Positions 1-6,418 of a stretch of DNA of 13,463 nt are shown piece by piece. A program made the position numbers and the translations under genes. The DNA comes from an uncultured Eubacterium sp. (lineage in GTDB: Bacteria > Bacillota_A > Clostridia > Lachnospirales > Lachnospiraceae), in the NCBI GenBank assembly GCA_948560485.1, contig CAOXUF010000003.1:12886-26348 (forward strand), written 5' to 3'. The stretch's first letter is position 1. Each line of letters begins with the position of its first letter. The notes below the pieces were generated by a model. That model did not search any database and was not told the DNA's origin. It saw nothing but the letters and a program-made list of their open reading frames with translations.

Positions 1-25
1 GTTCAGACGTGTGCTCTTCCGATCT
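1..25. other. Illumina adapter remnant (not biological)
   Basis: The first 25 bases match the 3' part of the TruSeq read-2 adapter, ending in GTGCTCTTCCGATCT. Natural sequence starts at base 26. The match was recognised by eye from the known adapter. The minus-strand reading frame of the neighbouring gene stays open through it, so a naive translation would add about 8 false residues. Confidence 0.97.
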
Positions 26-718
26 AATTACGTCTGTTTCAAACTCTGGAAGAATCAAAATCTGATCTATGTTTATATCAACAGACGGTTCTACACTCTT
101 TGAAAAAACCAGTGATGTGTAAGCCAAGTATTTCCCTGTATTACAACCACCATTCCGGTTTATGGTATCCAGTGACAAACCGCACATTAAGCGTCCTTGA
201 TTTTTCTCAGAAAATTTTTGCTGCATTAAACATACTTGCCGTTTCTTCATCTGATTTGCCGATGACGAATATACAATATATTTTTCACCATCTATCAAAA
301 TACCATTTTCAATGATCTGCTTTAAAACTATTTCATGCCAACTATAAACATCCTTGTCTCCAGTGCCAGGACAATACAGTATTACTATTTCTTTTATCAG
401 CGGAATGTGTTTAGGTTCTCTTTCATCATAAACAAATGATTCCGATAACCGGACGCATTCATTTTCAAATCCTGCAATTAATTTACTAATTATCGGTTCA
501 TTATTTTTATCGTATAAAGCCTTTTTATCAATTTTTCTTGTTTCAGAAAATGACATGACGTTATGTAAAAGTTCTTTTATTGTTTTTTGCTTATCTTCCG
601 GCTTACTAGCTTTTTTATACTGTCTGTATACCATTCTTTCGTTTTCTGTACAACAGTCAAAAATTGACAGATTGAACATCATATATCTTCTTGCTTTTGC
701 AATAGTATTTTCTTTCAT
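26..718 (-). CDS. Partial CDS, N-terminal 231 residues; resembles YonO/RdRP-like single-chain RNA polymerases (tentative)
   Basis: This open frame runs from an ATG at 718 to the adapter junction at 26; the C-terminal part is beyond the contig. The ATG sits behind a strong TTTGGAGGAACA site, which fixes the start. The protein begins MKENTIAKARRYMMFNLSIF. The distal part contains YIVYSSSANQMKKRQVCLM, then RLMCGLSLDTINRNGGCNTG and KYLAYTSLVFSKS. This order (a 'SxSxxQ-R' segment, an 'MCGL' strand, then 'K-aYtsL-fSkS') recalls the region before the catalytic DxDGD loop in the family of SPbeta YonO and eukaryotic QDE-1-like RNA-dependent RNA polymerases. In phages, YonO transcribes late phage genes from DNA. 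The catalytic motif itself would lie beyond the edge, so the assignment is family resemblance only. Being a coding region is near certain; the polymerase identity is perhaps 45-50%. Confidence 0.6.
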
Positions 719-749
719 GACTTGTTCCTCCAAACCCTATAACACTTTC

Positions 750-782
750 TCAGAGCCAATAGAAAAAATCTACCGGCTCTGA
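750..782 (-). terminator. Intercistronic stem-loop before the polymerase-like gene
   Basis: TCAGAGCC at 750-757 pairs perfectly with GGCTCTGA at 775-782 around a 17-nt loop. It lies between the stop of the 145-aa gene (804) and the ribosome binding site of the next gene. On the minus strand no T-run follows at once (GAAAGTG), so it may be an RNA processing or stability element rather than a terminator. Confidence 0.5.
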
Positions 783-803
783 AATGCTTGTCCTTTTATT
801 TAA

Positions 804-1241
804 TTATTCTCTTTTGATGTCATAAACTCTATCGAAATATGCCATTGCATATTCAACAAATCTGTCATAAATCTGTATCTCAGAAGCCCAGTCAACTTCT
901 TCATTTTCAAGCTCTGACAGAATATAATTAACAACACATTCCTCTGTACAAACGACTTCACCTTTTCCAATTCTAATAGGAAATTTAAAGATTTCTCCTG
1001 CCCGTACGAGATTGGTATTGTACATCCAGTAATCATCACTGATTCTATCTATCTCAATCTCTAAATACAGTTCAAAACTGGGTATCTGATATATCTCGGG
1101 AAGAAATGCTTTGATGTATTTTGTATCATCGTTTGCATCATAATCCAGTTTTCCGTTCAACTTTGTTTTTCTTGATTTTGCTGCTCTTTCTTCCGGTATT
1201 ACGATAAATTTCATTGATTCCTTCATTTGTTTTAGTCTCAT
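804..1241 (-). CDS. Hypothetical protein, up to 145 aa; start may be internal
   Basis: I do not recognise this acidic protein. It is a single domain with mixed charge and no membrane segment or signal peptide. Three in-frame ATGs compete: 1241 (MRLKQ), 1226 (MKESM) and 1214 (MKFIVIPEERAA). The one at 1214 has AAGGA five bases upstream and gives a sensible strand-forming start of 136 aa. The one at 1241 has only a weak TAGGA directly against it, so I favour 1214. The gene follows the 159-aa gene by 10 bases (38 if the inner start is used) and precedes the polymerase-like gene, suggesting one transcript. The ending WASEIQIYDRFVEYAMAYF looks helical. Co-location suggests an element-encoded accessory factor; no function is claimed. 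Confidence 0.8.
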   Translation of the reverse strand: MRLKQMKESMKFIVIPEERAAKSRKTKLNGKLDYDANDDTKYIKAFLPEIYQIPSFELYLEIEIDRISDDYWMYNTNLVRAGEIFKFPIRIGKGEVVCTEECVVNYILSELENEEVDWASEIQIYDRFVEYAMAYFDRVYDIKRE

Positions 1242-1251
1242 TCCTACTTAC

Positions 1252-1731
1252 TCAATTATTTTGTATATTCTCTAATGCAAAAGGATGTTTTCTTTTACCA
1301 CTAAGCGTTTTTAGCTCGGCTTTTACACCTTGCATACTTGCTTGTAATATAATTGCACGATCATGGACACGCATGTATGTATCTCTTCCCTCTACGGACA
1401 TATTCTCTACAGGTGCATATTCAAGATGATCATAACCTTTCTGCATTTCATTAAATCCCCGCTTATAATGCTTCAATGACTGTTTTACAAAATCATCAGG
1501 AGCCACAACCCGATAGCCATCACCTGGAATGTTCTCAATCGCTTTATTATACTTTTTCAGCAATATCTTCCTAGCTTTCGCAATTACGGAACTATATTTA
1601 TTTGATCCATAATCTTCTTCAATCACAGAAGCAATCTGATCATGAGAAATAAAATCCCCATAATTCAGTTCATTTAATTTTTCTGCTAAAACTTCTGATT
1701 TTTTCTTATTATTTTCAATAATTTCATTCAT
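1252..1731 (-). CDS. Hypothetical protein, 159 aa, probable winged-helix DNA-binding domain
   Basis: The gene starts at an ATG with AAGGA upstream (AGAAAGGAAAATTTAAAAATG) and ends in TGA. After a charged helix (residues 1-22), the segment YGDFISHDQIASVIEEDYGS followed by KARKILLKKYNKAIENIPGDGYRVVAPDDF looks like a helix-turn-helix plus wing. The 'GDGYRVV' wing resembles that of OmpR-type C-terminal winged helices, and the 'gd-IS-eeIa' start resembles phage winged-helix regulators. The C-terminal half is helical and basic, with HKxxKRGFNEMQKGYDHL-like spacing. There is no receiver or enzymatic domain. It lies directly downstream of the pentamer repeat array on the minus strand, so it is a candidate reader of those repeats, but that is inference. 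The domain call is by eye only. Confidence 0.75.
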   Translation of the reverse strand: MNEIIENNKKKSEVLAEKLNELNYGDFISHDQIASVIEEDYGSNKYSSVIAKARKILLKKYNKAIENIPGDGYRVVAPDDFVKQSLKHYKRGFNEMQKGYDHLEYAPVENMSVEGRDTYMRVHDRAIILQASMQGVKAELKTLSGKRKHPFALENIQNN

Positions 1732-1772
1732 TTTTAAATTTTCCTTTCTTATTTCCTTTTCTATTTTTCTCT

Positions 1773-2008
1773 CTTAGCCTATAATTCATAGCCTAGCCCA
1801 GCACAACATAACAGAGCACAGCTCAACATAACATAACCAACCATAACATAACACAACTTAAAATACATAGCTCAACGCAACACACCAAAGATCACCTTAC
1901 CACACCGTAACACAACTCAACTTACAATGCATAACATAGCATAGCCAACCTCATCTGATCCAATCTGAACGTAGCAAATCCCAACTTATCCAATCCCATC
2001 ATACCTAG
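1773..2008. repeat. Degenerate pentanucleotide array, + strand consensus CNNAN
   Basis: Read on the + strand, this stretch divides into about 44 units of five bases plus four 4-base slips. Almost every pentamer has C at position 1, and all have A at position 4: cacaa cataa cagag cacag ctcaa, and so on. On the minus strand, the likely transcribed strand, this is NTNNG (TTATG, TTGTG, TTGAG, CTGGG). The phase is kept across roughly 235 bases, although the other three positions vary freely. It occupies almost the whole gap between the 192-aa and 159-aa genes. No long open frame crosses it, so it is not a coding repeat. Period 5 puts about two units per helical turn. Function unknown. Confidence 0.85.
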
Positions 2009-2036
2009 ACAGAACTCAAAATGCTTGCCATACAAT

Positions 2037-2615
2037 TTAGTCCAGTTCTTCAATTATAGGAACAAATTTTCCATATTTCGGACGTGAATCGCAAAGTCCA
2101 ATATAATTTCCGCTATATTCCATACAATTTACAATTTCATCTAAATCAATTTTTGTTTCATCATACGCTAACCCAAAAATAATCTGCCACTGGTTGAACC
2201 TTGGTCTTGTCCGAACGATCCGTGACCTTTGCACAACCATTATCCGTGTATCACGAAAACGGTAATCTTTTATCAGCTGTTCTTTTGTTAGATCTTGGCC
2301 ATAGTTAAGCGGTATATACAGATCCGTCACAGCAACATACTTCTCAAAATCCTTTCCTTTTTTAAACGCTTTTGCCCCATTCCCGAGTGTTGCTTCTACA
2401 TTCTCGCCCGGTATGTAAAGACCAATTTCATCATCCCAATATGCGCCTGCCTCCCATTCGAGATCAGCAATTTTCAATAAATCCTCTTCTGTTTTCTTTC
2501 GCTTGCCCGTATATTTTTTCATCTCCCTCGTCACTGGGCAAAGCGGATTTACCGCCTGGCAACTGTGCATAATTAATGGGCTGATACCTTTCCAAGTTAC
2601 TTGTAAATTTTTCAT
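2037..2615 (-). CDS. Conserved phage-type protein, 192 aa, function unknown
   Basis: Start is an ATG with AAGGAGAG 10 bases upstream; stop is TAA. The sequence recalls a hypothetical protein seen in many phages and prophages. It has an N-terminal strand (MKNLQVTWKGISPLIMHSCQ), then a basic loop with KKYTGKRKKTEEDLLKIADLEW, then YIPGENVEATLGNGAKAFKKGKDF, a 'RTRPRFNQW' strand, and a C-terminal 'GLCDSRPKYGKF' turn. The layout (an N-terminal 'G-SPLIMH' strand, a 'P-eni-aaL--aak--k-gk' helix, a final glycine-rich 'G--D-RP-YG-F') loosely recalls RAMP/Cas7-like RNA-binding folds. That is a shape impression, not a demonstrated relationship. It is coupled to the small ORF upstream, whose stop lies 3 bases before this ATG. 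The pentamer array begins about 30 bases after it. Confidence 0.8.
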   Translation of the reverse strand: MKNLQVTWKGISPLIMHSCQAVNPLCPVTREMKKYTGKRKKTEEDLLKIADLEWEAGAYWDDEIGLYIPGENVEATLGNGAKAFKKGKDFEKYVAVTDLYIPLNYGQDLTKEQLIKDYRFRDTRIMVVQRSRIVRTRPRFNQWQIIFGLAYDETKIDLDEIVNCMEYSGNYIGLCDSRPKYGKFVPIIEELD

Positions 2616-2618
2616 AAT

Positions 2619-2723
2619 TCATCTCTCCTTTTCGTTTTTGATATAATCTACTTCTCTATTTATTTCAGTTTTTTTAATTTCTTCCACCAATTTTTATATT
2701 GGCGGTGAATGAATATTTTTCAT
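2619..2723 (-). pseudogene. Small ORF (35 codons) interrupted by an in-frame TAA
   Basis: A strong GGAGG site lies 8 bases before ATG 2723, then nine codons (MKNIHSPPI), TAA, and the same frame continues KLVEEIKKTEINREVDYIKN up to TGA at 2619-2621. The second half is an amphipathic helix and reads like real protein, so the TAA probably arose by mutation of a sense codon. The final TGA is 3 bases from the ATG of the 192-aa gene, an arrangement typical of translational coupling. Alternatively only the 9-residue leader is translated. Conservation of the peptide in relatives would decide. Confidence 0.5.
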
Positions 2724-3083
2724 TGTCCTTTCCTCCGTTCTTTTCGTAATAATAGAAATTTCTTTCTACAATCTATTTCTACATTTTCTTATTTGTAGAA
2801 TCAAAACTCCTAATATTTATTTCTACATTTATTTTAAAAAATATTTCTATTTTCATGTTTTGTTATCAAATAAATGCATTTTTATTTCATCCTCCTAAAA
2901 ACAATTCTAAATTACTTTCTACATAATGTATTTCTCCATCCAATCCAGTTTTTCCACTCATTTTTTTATTTTTTCGATTTTTTAAAAAATAAAAAAATAA
3001 AATAAAAAAAACAAATTAAATAAATTCCAAAAATTAAAATTCCAAAAATAACATTCCTATCATTTTTGCATCAGAACGATTTC
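2620..3083. other. AT-rich non-coding block with TTTCTACA repeats and A/T palindromes; origin-like
   Basis: I see no intact gene here apart from the broken small ORF at its left end. TTTCTACA occurs at 2763-2770, 2776-2783, 2820-2827 and 2916-2923, with an inverted TGTAGAA at 2794-2800. A near-pure A/T stretch at about 2960-3015 can fold around ATTTTTTAAAAAAT. AAATTCCAAAAAT is repeated in tandem at 3022-3034 and 3037-3049. Repeats beside a very AT-rich segment and next to a ParB-like remnant resemble an iteron origin with a melting region. A minus-strand fragment reading MSGKTGLDGEIHYVESNLEL may be a gene remnant. The origin role is inference. Confidence 0.4.
3022..3049. repeat. Tandem 13-bp direct repeat AAATTCCAAAAAT
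   Basis: Two perfect copies, 3022-3034 and 3037-3049, with a 15-base period, followed by a partial third (ATTCC). They sit inside the AT-rich block next to the decayed HTH gene. Confidence 0.7.
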
Positions 3084-3698
3084 TCAAAAATGCGAAACCG
3101 CTAATTCAGGAATCATATCAGCTAATAATTTATAGTTTTGGAGTGTAGGAATAGAAATTCCCATTTCATCTGCTAACTGTTTTTACGTTTTCATTGCTTG
3201 AATTAAGAACTTTTGCGCCCATACGGTATGTTTTTTCTGAAACACCAGCAATATCAGAAAGTTTTTTGTCCGTTGTAGAATTTCGTCCTTTGGTAAAATC
3301 GCTTGTGGTAAATTTTCCGTAAGCGATTTTTGATAGAATTTTGACTTTTTATCTGCATTTGTTTTTTCTTCTTTTTTGTTCCTTGTAAGCTCTTTATAAC
3401 CAGCATTAATGTTTTTTTCTCCAGACAATACTTCTTGTTTAAGTTCTTCATTATTTGAATCAAGAATTTTTTTACCCATTGAATATGTATCAGTGGATAC
3501 ACTTGCCGTTTTAGCTAATTTTGCACGTACATCAATCTTGTTATCATCAGAAAGGGTTGAAGAAATCTGCGAACCTTCCCTTGGAGAATAATTCCTTCCA
3601 CCTAATGACATATTCTTTTTTGCTTGTTTCTCATAAATAGGTCTATACTTCTCGGCAACAGCTATCCTTTGGATCGAAAATAAATTCCATCTCTCCAC
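3084..3698 (-). pseudogene. Decayed ParB/KorB-like helix-turn-helix protein, copy A
   Basis: Three reading frames carry consecutive pieces of one protein. The first, open from a GTG at 3698, reads QRIAVAEKYRPIYEKQAKKN, then KIDVRAKLAKTASVSTDTYS and a 'GKKILDSNNEELKQEVLSGE-NINAGYKEL' helix. This is the layout of phage-type ParB-like proteins ('R-eiAekYrpi... k.DtrkelAk.agvs..T...gkkIl'). Near 3290-3300 the frame shifts to GRNSTTDKKLSDIAGVSEKT and YRMGAKVLNSSNENVK, which ends TGA near 3173. A third frame then reads QLADEMGISIPTLQNYKLLA and DMIPELAVSHF before TGA at 3084-3086. The last piece matches the C-terminal HTH of the gene at 9637-10299 (TLQNYKQLANMIPEL). The same frame extends upstream to 3863 with further stops. 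Either the gene is dead or the assembly has several indels; the scattered stops favour decay. Confidence 0.75.
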
Positions 3699-3863
3699 TC
3701 AGTTTTCAAGCATCCATTCCATCAGATTCCCTATCATATTCCTACTATCCATACCTCTGAATTCACCCTATATTCCACTCCAAACATATCTCATGGACAA
3801 TTTACCCTCTGAATCATACAGGCTCAAATAAGCCCCATTTTCAGTGAAATAACCCTAAGACAT
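3699..3863 (-). pseudogene. Gene remnant with two in-frame TAG codons, ending TGA
   Basis: Between ATG 3863 and TGA 3699 one frame reads MS-TAG-GYFTENGAYLSLYDSEGKLSM, RYVWSGI-TAG-GEFRGMDSRNMIGNLM, EWMLEN-TGA. The peptide is protein-like throughout ('F-enGaYlslYdseGkls' is a typical beta hairpin). The next codon after TGA is the GTG that opens copy A of the HTH gene in the same frame. Three other genes here end in TAG, so wholesale amber recoding is unlikely; I read this as nonsense-mutated DNA. It may be the tail of one small gene fused by decay to the 5' end of the next. Confidence 0.5.
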
Positions 3864-3896
3864 TTTACAATTATATCTTCGATTGAAAGAGTAGTT

Positions 3897-4133
3897 TCAT
3901 TGCCTGTTTTTCTTCCATTCTACAAAATCAATAATCTTACCCATACCGTTATTATTGATCAATTTGACCTTATAACGTGAAAACTCTTCAAGGTTCCACA
4001 ATTCATCACCAGGAACATCCTCTGTAGTCAGATCAGTTTCTACTGCTTCAATTGTCATATGAAAGAATGAAATGTTAATTACCTCATAAATTTTATTTTC
4101 TACATTTAAATACTTAATTTTTGTGTTGTTAAT
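3897..4133 (-). CDS. Small hypothetical protein, 78 aa if it starts at ATT
   Basis: The frame reads TKIKYLNVENKIYEVINISF, FHMTIEAVETDLTTEDVPGD, ELWNLEEFSRYKVKLINNNG and MGKIIDFVEWKKNRQ, then TGA. It is coherent from its first residues, with alternating strands and a 'W-LeeFsrYkVkl' helix-strand unit. The only internal ATG (4058) would discard 25 residues of good sequence and has no ribosome binding site. A very strong GGAGGGG (4141-4147) is followed after seven bases by ATT AAC AAC ACA at 4133, in frame. So either AUU is the start codon, as in infC, or the native start was mutated. It lies 18 bases after the stop of the fragment at 4152-4328. Not recognised. Confidence 0.6.
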   Translation of the reverse strand: MNNTKIKYLNVENKIYEVINISFFHMTIEAVETDLTTEDVPGDELWNLEEFSRYKVKLINNNGMGKIIDFVEWKKNRQ

Positions 4134-4151
4134 TGTTTGTCCCCTCCAGTC

Positions 4152-4328
4152 TTATCTTCTTTTTGCCTTACGTCTACCATGTTCCCATGCTCTCTTTGAA
4201 CGGTTAGCAGCTTTAACATCCGTAAAAAGATATTGCAGATTTCTATGAAATACCTGTCCTTTTTTCGATTCTACTTCAGCATAATCTCCTTTGCTGAAAT
4301 TTATCAAAATAGTGCTTGCTTTAGCAGC
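4152..4328 (-). pseudogene. 5'-truncated small phage gene
   Basis: The open frame lacks any start codon with a ribosome binding site. It reads AAKASTILINFSKGDYAEVE, then SKKGQVFHRNLQYLFTDVKA, ANRSKRAWEHGRRKAKRR, TAA. The C-terminal part is strongly basic and helical, consistent with nucleic-acid binding. The frame is closed upstream by a TGA exactly where the inverted repeat at 4329-4380 begins, suggesting that this structure or a rearrangement removed the N-terminus. It is followed by the ribosome binding site of the 78-aa gene. Confidence 0.55.
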
Positions 4329-4393
4329 TCATGTATGGTAATCTATTGATAAAACTTAATGGCAGTTTCCCCATACATGAAACTGCGTTTTTT
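4329..4393 (+). terminator. Overlapping hairpins: terminator with a competing long-range stem
   Basis: GCAGTTTC (4362-4369) pairs with GAAACTGC (4379-4386), followed by G and six T: a good rho-independent terminator on the + strand. TCATGTATGG (4329-4338) is a perfect complement of CCATACATGA (4371-4380), which supplies the terminator's loop and two of its stem bases. The two folds exclude each other in part, as in an attenuator. I see no + strand gene downstream to be regulated. Confidence 0.55.
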
Positions 4394-4412
4394 GTTTGCA
4401 CGTAAAAACCGT

Positions 4413-4443
4413 CAGAAAACCCTTGATTTTATTAGGTTTTCTG
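4413..4443 (-). terminator. Probable terminator hairpin for minus-strand transcripts
   Basis: CAGAAAACC at 4413-4421 pairs with GGTTTTCTG at 4435-4443. On the minus strand the stem is followed by ACGGTTTTT. It lies about 180 bases after the primase-polymerase stop codon and before the decayed small genes. Confidence 0.55.
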
Positions 4444-4455
4444 AAAAAATGACAT

Positions 4456-4549
4456 GGAATTTTGGTAACTCTATTTTGCACGATAGCATGTGCACTTTCT
4501 CCTTATTTTTCAATGTTTTTTGAACTTTACTCAGGGAATTTTGGTAACT
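4456..4549. repeat. 15-bp direct repeat, two copies, around small hairpins
   Basis: GGAATTTTGGTAACT occurs at 4456-4470 and 4535-4549, a 79-base period. Between them TGCAC (4477-4481) can pair with GTGCA (4490-4494). The 4329-4621 gap holds these repeats, the two terminator structures and the 4567-4585 hairpin; I find no gene in it. Confidence 0.65.
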
Positions 4550-4566
4550 ATGTATAGAATGTATTA

Positions 4567-4585
4567 TATCCTACGGAGTAGGATA
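4567..4585 (-). terminator. Hairpin downstream of the primase-polymerase gene
   Basis: TATCCTAC (4567-4574) and GTAGGATA (4578-4585) form a perfect 8-bp stem with a GGA loop, 36 bases past the stop of the 598-aa gene. On the minus strand it is followed by TAATACATTC, so T-run support is weak. Confidence 0.45.
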
Positions 4586-4621
4586 CATCTGTGTAACACA
4601 CAACTTCCAGTAGGATTATTT

Positions 4622-6418
4622 TTATGCAATCAACGATATATTCAATCCCGATACCATATCATCCAATTCAATATCCGTATCCTTATCCCATTTATCTGTA
4701 TCTTTTGGATAGTACATGTTATGTTTCTTACCCATATCATTAGGAGGTAAACGATCTACTTTTAATAATGATGCTATCTCTAAATTCTTTATTGCTCTTA
4801 ATATATGACTTTCTTCCATGTTAAGGGTTATATTCATTTTTTCCAATGTACAGCTTTTACCATCCTTATAGTTATTTAAAATGCATAAATACACCTTATA
4901 TTCATTTTGTGTAATCTGGTGACAGATAAATGCCCTTGCTACTGAATAATAAAATACAATATATTTATCCATATCAATATCTTTCAAACCTCTAGCAAGT
5001 TTAATCACTTTATCATCAAAAGTCGGATTTTTCTTTTTACATTGTGTTGGTGTGGGATCAGTTACTTTTATACACTTGTGATTCTCCAAATCTTCCAGTG
5101 TCTTTTTCAGTGTAGATATATCCATGCAAAGTTGCCACTTTCCATGCTTTTTATATTGCATCCGATATTTCAAATCTTTTACTGTAAATGGTGTTCTCCC
5201 TGTTTTAGGCATATATTTATCTAATACTGTCAAAATCAAATATTCATATCCTGACATTATATATTTCCCTTTGACGCTTAATTTTCCATCTGTCAAAACT
5301 TTTTGGTTCATTTTTACACCTACATCTTCTGATATACTCATATTCTCATACGGGTTTATCGCCTGCTTACAATGATATTTATCACATTGTTTACGAACTA
5401 TTTCTTTCTTCCGTTCGTCTTTGATATTCCACCAACAACCGCCGATTATCATGCCATTTTTCTTAAACCATTCGTACCATCCGTTTATTTCATCTTGCGT
5501 CTCAGCTATACTTTTTGGTGGTCTACATCTTGTGTTCCATTCCTGGCACATTTGTTCAATTTTGTAGTTTGGATACTTTTGTCTTGTAAGCCATACAATT
5601 ATTCTTCCTAACCATGTATTTCTTTCATGCTCATCAGATCCTTCATGGAATGCTTTTTCAGTACAAAGACAGCTATATTGTTTTTCACCAAATTCACCCG
5701 TGTCATACTTCCATTCCGTAAAGGGCAGTTCCGGTATATCTTCTGTTGTAAATCTTTTCTTTGCATTATTTACAGTTCTTTTCAGATTTTCTACATCAAG
5801 AGGGTGAAATTTTGCTATCTGTTGAGGATGTATACTGTAATGGTCTATTTCCTTTACCATAGGAAACTTCCCATTTTCATCTGGATTCTTCCGATTGAAA
5901 GTACAAGGTATTCTTGCTACTTGTGTCACTTTACAAGCGTTGGTATCTGCTCCTACCAATGCACATAATTCTTTGTTAAACTCGCTAATCTCTCTGATTT
6001 TACAAGTCGGTGGAATAATTATGTAATAATGGTATCCATGTCCAGAATCATAATAAGCATGAAGAAACACATTAGGTAATTTCTTTCTTATCATCTTGGT
6101 AAAATCATAGGCATCTTTTAAATTGGGATAGTCCTTCTTATCAAAATCAATGAATAATACCCTTTGTTGTCTCATATTGCCTTCTCGCCTATGAGGTTCA
6201 CCATCTGATCCAGCTTTTACAGTAGCAAGAGCATTATAAGCATGAAAATTATATCTGAACTTCTCTATATAATCTTGATATTCTTCAAAATTCTTTGCAT
6301 ACTTATGAAACTCTACTTTTTTCCCATCTTTTCCAATTACTACATTTCCATCTTTATCCGTTTTCATAAAGAATAAAGCAACATATTCATTATCCTTCAA
6401 TTTTTCCGGATAAAGCAT
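4622..6418 (-). CDS. Primase-polymerase-like (archaeo-eukaryotic primase superfamily) replication protein
   Basis: The 598-aa protein has the three core motifs of the AEP/PrimPol superfamily: VLFIDFDKKD with D91 and D93 (metal-binding hhDhD), YDSGHGYHYYIIIP (residues 123-136, the sGxGxH motif) and VTQVARIPCTFN with R169 (hhRhpg). Such enzymes lay down primers or copy DNA at phage and plasmid origins. Residues about 262-320 (ERNTWLGRIIVWLTRQKYPN, QMCQEWNTRCRPP, EINGWYEWF) resemble the helical PriCT domain that follows these cores. Cysteines 250/252, 328, 345 and 350 could bind a metal or Fe-S cluster as in PriL-like modules. The C-terminal third has a winged-helix look (YKVYLCILNNYKDGKSCTLE). 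The frame extends 16 codons upstream to ATT 6466 behind AAAGGAG, adding NNNTQTEVLRRYYD, so ATG 6418 may not be the real start. No helicase domain is present. Confidence 0.85.
   Translation of the reverse strand: MLYPEKLKDNEYVALFFMKTDKDGNVVIGKDGKKVEFHKYAKNFEEYQDYIEKFRYNFHAYNALATVKAGSDGEPHRREGNMRQQRVLFIDFDKKDYPNLKDAYDFTKMIRKKLPNVFLHAYYDSGHGYHYYIIIPPTCKIREISEFNKELCALVGADTNACKVTQVARIPCTFNRKNPDENGKFPMVKEIDHYSIHPQQIAKFHPLDVENLKRTVNNAKKRFTTEDIPELPFTEWKYDTGEFGEKQYSCLCTEKAFHEGSDEHERNTWLGRIIVWLTRQKYPNYKIEQMCQEWNTRCRPPKSIAETQDEINGWYEWFKKNGMIIGGCWWNIKDERKKEIVRKQCDKYHCKQAINPYENMSISEDVGVKMNQKVLTDGKLSVKGKYIMSGYEYLILTVLDKYMPKTGRTPFTVKDLKYRMQYKKHGKWQLCMDISTLKKTLEDLENHKCIKVTDPTPTQCKKKNPTFDDKVIKLARGLKDIDMDKYIVFYYSVARAFICHQITQNEYKVYLCILNNYKDGKSCTLEKMNITLNMEESHILRAIKNLEIASLLKVDRLPPNDMGKKHNMYYPKDTDKWDKDTDIELDDMVSGLNISLIA

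Noticed and set aside
1773..2008. CRISPR array
   Set aside because: Units are five bases and degenerate; there are no constant repeats with unique spacers and no cas genes.
3700..3800. A second pentamer array (cct/atcc-rich stretch)
   Set aside because: The fixed C/A positions do not hold in phase; the bias is explained by the coding remnant on the minus strand.
3699..3863. Amber (TAG) recoding, suggested by two TAG codons inside a coherent frame
   Set aside because: The 200-aa, 175-aa and Uma2 genes end in TAG, and the neighbouring path also contains TGA and frameshifts, so pseudogene decay is simpler.
4490..6000. Several + strand frames of 60-113 aa across the primase-polymerase gene
   Set aside because: They lie opposite the well-supported minus-strand gene, have odd hydrophobic composition and no ribosome binding sites.
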